Below, piece by piece: positions 56,733 through 64,000 of a stretch of DNA of 64,000 bases. The position numbers and the translations under genes are program-made. This DNA is from Amanita rubescens (lineage: Eukaryota > Basidiomycota > Agaricomycetes > Agaricales > Amanitaceae): contig WION01000004.1 in NCBI GenBank assembly GCA_015039365.1, positions 806,001-870,000 of the forward strand, written 5' to 3'. How positions within the stretch are numbered: position 1 is the first letter of the stretch; every line of letters begins with the position of its first letter. Below the pieces are notes generated by a model. That model saw only the letters and a list, made by a program, of their open reading frames with translations. It was not told the origin of the DNA and did not search any database.

Positions 56733-59700
56733 ATGGCGACCAGTATGCGTGGCCTCACGCAGGTATGCATTATATTTCTACGTAGTCTGAGGTTCATGCT
56801 TCGTAAAGTTCATCGCGGACATCCGAGGTGCGCGTGTCCGCGAGCTTGAGGAAAAGCGAATCAATAAAGAGATGGCAAATATACGGAAGAAATTCAAGGG
56901 TATCATCCCTCCTTCATGACTCTGAAACCACTCACATCCCAACAGACGGTAATTTGGACGGATACCAGAAGAAGAAGTCCGTGCAATTGCTGCCGTCTAG
57001 CTCCCCCCGTATAAACTCATACTTTTCTCAGATACGTCGCAAAGATCATTTTTACGTATATCCTGGGATACAAAGTCGATGTTGGTCATATGGAGGCCGT
57101 CAATCTCATCTCGAGTCCCAAGTACAGCGAAAAGCAAATAGTCGGTGACTCCCATTCACCGCACATACCACGAAATTTCTCACCTATTTTCCAAGGGCTA
57201 CCTTGCGGTCACCCTCCTCATGCACGAGAACTCGGACTTTCTCCGTCTAGTCGTAAACTCAATACGGAAAGATCTAGACTCCAACCATGAAGTTGACAAC
57301 TGTTTAGCGCTACATGCGATCGCGAACGTCGGAGGAAGCGAGATGGCGGAAGCTTTGGTAGAGGACGTCCACCGTCTATTGATATCCCCGTGAGCACTTT
57401 GACTGCCATTTCATTTTTATATCTCTGACATTGTTGCATAGTACCTCTCAGTGCTTCGTAAAGAAAAAAGCAGCTCTAACGCTACTTCGCCTATACCGCA
57501 AACATCCTGAAATTATCAACGTAAAAGAATGGGCGCTGAGGATCGCATCTATTTTAGACGACACTGATCTTGTAAGTTCAAAAGATCTCCTTTGACTTGA
57601 CTGAGCCGGATTATCAAGGGTGTTGTTCTTTGCGTCGCAACTCTAGTGTTGGCTATGGCACAGGATAATCTCGACGCGTTCGCCGTCTGCTACGAAAAGG
57701 CCGTAAACCGACTGTACAGGGTACGTGCCTTCTATGTCTTTCTTCCAGCCTCCTTATTTTGAGATAGCTAGTGATGGAACACGAGTATTCAGCAACTTAT
57801 GCATACTATAAAGTTCCTTCACCGTGGTTGCAGGTGAAGCTCATTCGGCTTCTCCAATACTACCCTCCTTCAGGTCCGTAATGAGAATTCTTCCGTTTAA
57901 GAATTGGTCTCAAAGCCACTTCAGAGGATCCAACTATTCGCTCTGCTTTACATCAAGTTCTTCAAACAATTATGAATAACTGTGCTGAACCATCTCGAAA
58001 TGTACAACATAATAATGCCCAACACGCCGTGCTTTTTGAAGCTATCGGGCTCGCTATTCACCTCGATACTAATTCCCCGCTGGTTAATACTGCTGCCGTG
58101 CTACTCGCCCGGTTCATATCCTCTAAAGAGACAAATGTCCGTTATCTAGGCTTGGATACCATGTCTCATTTAGCTTCTCAAGCAGAGTCACTTGACGCCG
58201 TCAAGAAACACCAAAATACCATCATATCGTCGCTACGGGATAAGGACATTTCCGTTCGCAGAAGAGCGCTCGATCTGCTTTACAGCATGTGTGACACGGG
58301 CAATTCAGAGTTGATAGTTGGCGAGTTGCTTCGTTATCTCCGCATCGCTGATTACGCTCTACGGGAGGAAATGGTTCTCAAGATCGCTATTCTGACCGAA
58401 AAATACGCAAACTCATATAGATGGTATGTCGACACCATCTTGCAGTTGATCAGCGCGGCTGGCGACCATGTCGGAGACGAAGTGTGGTATCGGGTAGTTC
58501 AAATAGTGACCAACACCGATGATCTACAAGCGTACGCAGCAAGAGTGGTCATAGAACACTTGAAGTCACCTTCAACTCATGAAAGTTTGGTCAAAGTCGC
58601 AGGTTCGTTTTCGCTCTGGTCTTTGCTTTTCCCGCCTTTATCTTGAACACAGGTTATGTCCTTGGCGAATACGGGCATCTTGTCGCCAATGAACCAGGCT
58701 ACAGTCCAATGGAGCAATTTCAGCTATTGCACTCGAAATCTCAATTTTGTATTGCGGCTACTCGGGCGCTCCTACTCACCACTTACGTCAAATGGGCCAA
58801 CGTCTTCCCAGAAATCAAACCGCAACTTTTGACCATATTCGAACGTTATCGTCATGTGCTAGATGCAGATTTGCAACAACGCGCATGCGAATATTATGCT
58901 CTTGTGTCAAGGGCTGAAGGAGACGAGCTTTTAGCGACTGTCTGCGAAGAAATGCCACCTTTCCCTCCACGTGTTAGCACTCTTCTTGGCCGCTTGAACC
59001 GCAAGCACGGCGACACGGAGGACAAGCGAACCTGGGTTCACGGCGGGAAGGAGGCCAACTTGGACCGGCAAGCCACGCAGCGCAACAAGGCTAATGTTAC
59101 CAATGGCAATGTTTCAAACCCTGCAGGACAAGGAGACTCTGAAGACATCATGACATCATTAGCAGGATTAGAGATCACGCCTTCATCTGCTAACAGCGCA
59201 AATACCGCAAGCGATAAACTTAGTCAACTCGTCTCTGGTCCCCACATAGATCGATGGTACAATAAACTTCTATGTTCAACAGAGGGTGTCCTTTACGAAG
59301 ATGTCCAAATTCAGCTTGGCATCAAGTCCCGGTACCAGGGCCACCTCGGTCAATTGGCTATTTATGTCGGTAACAAGGTCCCAGCTCCCTTAACCTCATT
59401 CACGACAAAAATAGACGTCCACGATTCAGAGGCGCTTTCCGTAACATTTGCCAAACTACCGCAGAGCACGGTGGGAGCCCGGAGCCAGATGCAAGTCTTG
59501 TTGCACGTCGAATGCAAACGAATGTTTGCTGAGCCTCCTATCCTAAACATATCCTTCTTGGCGGGCGCGCATCAGACGGTAGCCGTCCGCTTGCCCATTA
59601 TCATCACTAAATTCTTTGAACAAGTCAAGCTCGGCGCGGCGGATTTCTTTGAACGATGGAAGTTGATTGGAGGACCGCCTCGAGAGGTTCAAATGATATT

Positions 59701-60041
59701 CACCGTCGGATTGACCAATTCTGGTCAGCTCGACTTGCAAAAGCTGAAACAGGCGGTTTCTGGTCATGGCTTGGATCTCTTGCTGGATGTAGACCCGAAT
59801 CCGAATAACATTGTCGGAGCTGGTGTTCTGCACATGTCGACTGATGGAAAAGTTGGGTGCCTATTAAGGACTCGAGCCCAATCGAGATGCAAAGGTCGGT
59901 GTCTACATGGTATTGCTGGAGATTTACGATTACTAACTACGCTCTTTCCAGCTTTGCCGAATTACTGTGCGAAGTACTTCGGAAAACGTGGCGGTCGAGG
60001 TGGCAAAATTGGTACAAAAACATTTAAACGCTAGTTCATAG
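56733..60041 (+). CDS. APL3: AP-2 adaptor complex subunit alpha
   Basis: The large alpha subunit of the clathrin adaptor for endocytosis. ATG 56733 opens [20 protein letters not shown], then [20 protein letters not shown]. The trunk has [140 protein letters not shown] and [20 protein letters not shown]. After a disordered hinge come the ear domains ([80 protein letters not shown]). The last intron (about 59894-59951) gives the tail [14 protein letters not shown], ending at TAG 60039-60041. The lone ORF stop at 60034 is from intron read-through. Confidence 0.95.
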
Positions 60042-61603
60042 CGTGGATTATATTTACAATCTTATATGATGTGTACATCGCGAATGGATTGGGTGTATAT
60101 TATTAACACACACACAAGTCGTCATGTAGTCGTAATATACCCCCACAAGGCTTTTCTTCGTCCGGTCGTCATTAATTCATTTGAGCGATGCACGTAACAT
60201 CAGGTGGTGCGTTTTTCATTAGCGTCCCAAAGAGGCTTCGTTGCCAGCTATCGACGGAACGTATTCATCCTATCTAGTAGTGTATGAGTGTTAGGCGAGA
60301 TCAGCGCTCAGCGCTCAGCTGTTGATCGAAAGGCTACCGGCTATGATTGATGGGAGGACAGACTCGGCCTACAAGCAATTGCGCCTGATGCAATTGCTAT
60401 GGGAAGTCGGAAGATTTATGCGACATACTGTAGGATCCATACGGACGGTAAGGTATGGATCCCCGCATCAAACTGCCGATACTCCCCTGTAGTAGCTAAT
60501 CGGAGCATCTCATTGTTTACGGAGAACGAGCTGGTGCACCATGCGCTCGGATCTTTAGCTCGAGTTCATTGGCCGACGAACTCCTGGAAGGTGGCTGTCA
60601 GTCCTGAAGCATGATGGATAACATTTTTGGGGCAATGCCAACTGCCGCAAGGAAGACCAACTTGGACGGCTTCTTTTCTTTTCTTTTTCCAGTAATCCGA
60701 CTCCGAGTCCGTCGCACTCAGGGAAAGCAGGTAGGTAATTCACGCGAGAAGGTTGTTCTTGGCAAACGTGCGTACCCCCATGCCGCTTCGCTCTTCAGAT
60801 ATCGCGAAGATACGTGCAACACGGTCGATTCCCGCCCTTGATACGTTAAGTAAATAAAACTTGGGTGGGATCGTCGGATTGTGTGGCCCCTAGGCTTCAA
60901 CTCCGTGTAAGTTAGTTACCTCAGTGCAAGCATTCCAGCCATAAATCTCCGGGGAACCCGTGATACCTGGGGAACAAAATCCAGGCACCACAGGTGTCGG
61001 CACTGTCAAATTGAGGGGACGTTGACCCTGTTTGACAGACAGCCAGCCTTATTAAGCATCATATAAGCAAGCACTTATAGACTTGGATGTCAGCAGTCAC
61101 CGATCACTTCGGACATGTACAATGATGCCTTCTCGGAGAAACTTAGTAGACGCAGGTAGATGGCCTGGTGCAGGATAGACCCCTGAAAGATGTTTTGGCA
61201 TGAAACCTCAGAAAAAGGAGGCTACTCACGTCGAGGTCAATGGAAAAAAACCATCGTCTCACGTTTTTTCTGGGGCAGAGAAATTGATGTTTATAATAAT
61301 CGTCGTCTCCCACTGGTGCGACGATCTAATCAAGCTTTCAGAGTTTCGTGGTTTAGAAAGGTGTCTCATTTCCTTCTGTGAATCAGAAGCAAGGGTCAAT
61401 ATATCCCATAACAAACGTGCAAGCCTGAGGCCGAGTCGGTATGGCTGTGCTCGAAGTAGGTCCAACTTCAGTTACGCATATCTTTAAGCATTAATGGACT
61501 CATGTTTTCTGGTATAATACGCCGTATAGCTCATTAAGGGTATTCATCTGGCTCCCTCCCAAAGATGCAGCTTCAGTCCTTTTTGTGCCTATCATGATTA
61601 AGT
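60042..61603. other. Long intergenic region without a supported gene
   Basis: About 1.56 kb between AP-2 alpha and the elongase. There are several open frames of 60-95 codons on both strands (for example rightward 60611-60841 and 61200-61487), but none shows a domain, signal peptide or convincing splice partner. No repeat or tRNA recognised. Probably two 3' flanks plus unassigned sequence. Confidence 0.4.
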
Positions 61604-62798
61604 TCAGTGAATGATATGACTATGGGCATCAGAAACTGACAAATTTCCGTTTGCCGTCCCGTTGGCAACACGATCGCTTTTCTTGGCAGGTGTTTTATAC
61701 GTTTGAATGTAGAAGTTGATAAATAGGCCTAGGTAGCTTGTCAAAAGTCCACAACCGAACAAGGCCGCGGTCTCCGATCCCGCACAATTGCCGATGGACG
61801 GAAGAAAGCCTTGGTAATAAGAATGTGCATAGTGCTGATATGCTATCAGCGTATCAGCTCTATCAGAAACAACAGAACGGAGAAAATACATACTTCCGAA
61901 GTATACAGCAAACAAATCAATGATAAATTGCAGGATTTGCATTGAAGTTAGGTATTTCTTCCACTGCGGGTCTTTTAGTGAACGAATCAAAATCACATCA
62001 AGTCGACGAACCCAGAACCGTGCCCCGCCCGCAGTCGCATAGTAATAATAATCTGCAAGTTTCAATCAGAATCCGCTTACGATTCAATGAGATCCGACAT
62101 ACACATGACGACATGAACAGCCAAATTAAGAGAGATGACAACCCAGGACTACATTTATTAACATATTAAGCGATAGCCGACAGCGGATAGGACAACTCAC
62201 GATGCTTGTTTTGCCATTTAATTGGGAATAGCACAACAACGCGGTCGCAGAATGGTGGAAAACGTGTAGGAATTCTGGAATAAATCATGAGTCGACATGA
62301 GAAAGAAACAGCTTCGAATTACTCACGCAAAGGCTTCTTCTTCAAAGCAAGGAAGATAGTGTCGATAAGTTCCAGGTATTTGAAATAATAGTTGATCATA
62401 TAATAAAATTCGAGCCTCTTTAACAAATTCTAGCAACGTTCGTGAACTTTGAACGTAAGAGCATAACTCACGGGTGTCCACGCTTCATCTGAGCATACCG
62501 CATTAAAAATACCCTTCGTCCACATAATCGGAATAACCTCTTCTAGCATCAAAATGAGAAGAACAAAACTCCCGCCGCTAAGAATGATATTATGGGCTTG
62601 GAAAAGAGTAGTTAGCTTCTGTGGCTGTTTGTTCGTCATGTAAGCCTGAACGCCGAAAATAATCGTCAGGTAGAAGATAAGGGATGCCACGACAGCAGGG
62701 GTCGTGGACAGTGGTGTCTTTCCTTGAACATAAGACGCGTAGTGAGTTGGGAGTCGAAACGGAAACTGCGCCAAGAGGAAATCGGCAAGGGGAGCCAT
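61604..62798 (-). CDS. ELO-family fatty acid elongase
   Basis: A 3-ketoacyl-CoA synthase of the ER elongase complex that makes very-long-chain fatty acids for sphingolipids. ATG 62798 (upstream in-frame codons are not ATG) gives MAPLADFLLAQFPFRLPTHY, VASLIFYLTIIFGVQAYMT, FQAHNIILSGGSFVLLILML, FYYMINYYFKYLELIDTIFL and ALKKKPL. Then, after an intron, comes FLHVFHHSATALLCYSQLNG, with the catalytic HxxHH box. Next are SWVVISLNLAVHVVMYYYYY, ATAGGARFWVRRLDV, YLTSMQILQFIIDLFAVYFG, ALFGCGLLTSYLGLFINFYI and a basic end AKKSDRVANG. Chain-length class (ELO2 or ELO3) is not decided. CACGTG at 62865-62870 lies 67 bp upstream. Confidence 0.93.
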
Positions 62799-63155
62799 GG
62801 GCGAAAGCGAGAAACGCGCGAGTAAGGACAGTTGGAAAAAGTCGCACAAGCGTTACTTGGTTACCACGTGACAATGACAGTCTCGGGAAGCGGAAAGTGA
62901 CACGACCGCAGCATTTCACATGTCTAGATTAAGGTCCATCCGACATCATAAATTAGTCACAGCGATTATCATAAAATGTACAGGACCCAAAGCAAATCCA
63001 AAAGTAACAACGCATGTACAGTACAAGTAGATATCCAAATATAATCCGTTAGAACTTAGGTGATAATAAGGCAAGGTGCACTCTTGGAATTGACAAGGAA
63101 AACATTATTCCTACTGGAAGGTGAAAAAGGACATCTTGCTTCAGAGTTGTAATTA
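62799..63155. other. Intergenic, elongase promoter with CACGTG
   Basis: CACGTG at 62865-62870 in TACCACGTGACA. Otherwise the 3' flank of the next leftward gene; no gene seen. Confidence 0.45.
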
Positions 63156-64000
63156 TTACCTTTTGTTAATTGGTGAGCTTTTCAGCTCTTCAGCATTGAA
63201 TTGCAAGAGCGGCGCGCGCAAGTTGGGAGGCAGCGCCCAGACAAAACCGACGGGTGAATTGGATGGTATCAATGAGTAGGATGCAATTATCTGCGGGGGA
63301 CTTTGGTTAGTCTGTCGACTCGAAGCTTGTGACCTTGCCAACTTACATCAACAGAACGAAGAGATTGTAGTAGATCATGGACGAATAGTAAAACTCGTGA
63401 GCGTAATTCATTAACATCATGAAGGTCCAAGTCTGTTAATGCCAATGTCTATTTTGCAAGGAAGTATGAAAGTAGAGCAACTAACTCGTATCGTATGACG
63501 GGCTCCAGGTAGGGACTGTACAGTGGAGGCGAATAGCAGTCTTGCCCGACCGAGACAACACCCTGTTGATTTCAGACGGGGGGACTTACGCCGTTGGCAA
63601 TGCGCTCACTTGGTGAAGGTATCCACGGCATTGTCAAGTGTCCCCAACTGTCGACATCGTCGGTTATGACGATGGATTAAACGCTTGCATTGAACTTACT
63701 TCGTTGAAGTGTAACATTGAACCATGGTCGTTGGAAGGTAAGACAGAAGACTGAGGGAGCACAGAAATCATGGCAACTAATGAATGGGGTGGTATAGGTC
63801 TTGAACAGGGACGCACACGACCATTGTTTATAAAGTAGTCCAGAAAGAGTCTCACATCACGCGGTCTCGGAAAGTAACGGAATATGTACCGATCGCACGT
63901 TCTCGCCGCCTCGAGTGCAGTGTTTATGGTCTATTAGGGTTCCAATTGCCTCTAGATGGCATCAAAGCTGTCAAGATAAACATGTAGTCGGTGGGACAAC
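63156..64000 (-). CDS. Unknown protein, 3' part (runs off the window)
   Basis: Leftward exons of a gene whose 5' end is beyond 64000. The exon entering at about 63928 reads TINTALEAARTCDRYIFRYF, PRPRDVRLFLDYFINNGRVR, PCSRPIPPHSLVAMISVLPQ, SSVLPSNDHGSMLHFNE. My preferred splices then give LGTLDNAVDTFTKVLSRSGK, TAIRLHCTVPTWSPSYDTT, LALTDLDLHDVNELRSRVLL, FVHDLLQSLRSVD and IIASYSLIPSNSPVGFVWAL, ending at TAA 63156-63158. A second reading of the middle (WGHLTMPWIPSPSERIANG) is also open. No domain recognised. Coding is likely because several consecutive GT..AG introns keep the frame. Confidence 0.45.

Noticed and set aside
1..64000. tRNA genes, transposons, LTRs or CRISPR arrays
   Set aside because: I looked for B-box-like GGTTCGANTCC, long terminal repeats, reverse transcriptase or transposase motifs and regular short repeats with unique spacers; none was convincing.

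Overview
The window looks like nuclear DNA of a filamentous basidiomycete, probably a mushroom-forming Agaricomycete. Genes are densely packed on both strands and cut by many short introns (mostly about 45-60 bp, GT..AG). Coding content is fungal: REV3, DRS1, MPP10, APC4, ARP1, AP-2 alpha, PP2A scaffold, ribosomal proteins eL15 and eS24, a SUR7/PalI-like protein, GPI2 and a fatty-acid elongase. I saw no transposon, tRNA, rRNA or CRISPR. All gene models were assembled by eye from exon reading frames, so outer coordinates are firmer than individual splice sites.

Layout. 1-5 kb: 3' end of a 3-ketoacyl-CoA thiolase, a secreted PL8 polysaccharide lyase and a four-helix membrane protein. 5-16 kb: MPP10, a SEC9-type SNARE, an SRA-domain protein, a head-to-head pair of unknown genes, MYG1, a MARVEL-like protein and a damaged-looking propeller gene. 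17-33 kb: eL15, a GH16 glucanase-like enzyme, a SurE nucleotidase, a RasGEF with an N-terminal GTPase-like module, DRS1, APC4 and a bZIP factor. 34-45 kb: a tight leftward array (Cys-rich membrane protein, small MGxxCS protein, GPI2), ARP1, eS24, a secreted unknown, PP2A scaffold, a tandem-repeat block and a glucose-6-phosphate 1-epimerase. 45-64 kb: REV3, an AGTRAP-like membrane protein, DPH7, a TMEM135-like and a dysferlin-domain gene that share one nucleotide, JAC1/HSC20, AP-2 alpha, ELO elongase and the 3' part of an unknown gene.

Most genes are single-copy housekeeping functions and do not form one pathway. The most notable architecture is extreme compaction: start codons 23, 40 and 61 bp apart in divergent pairs, same-strand gaps of 33 and 75-77 bp, and a TAATG stop/start overlap joining two genes whose families are both tied to peroxisomal membranes. 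Other points to recheck are a one-base frame break in the dysferlin-domain gene, a GTPase-like module lacking an evident DxxG motif fused to a RasGEF, a candidate GC-AG intron, and a roughly 210-bp noncoding tandem array.
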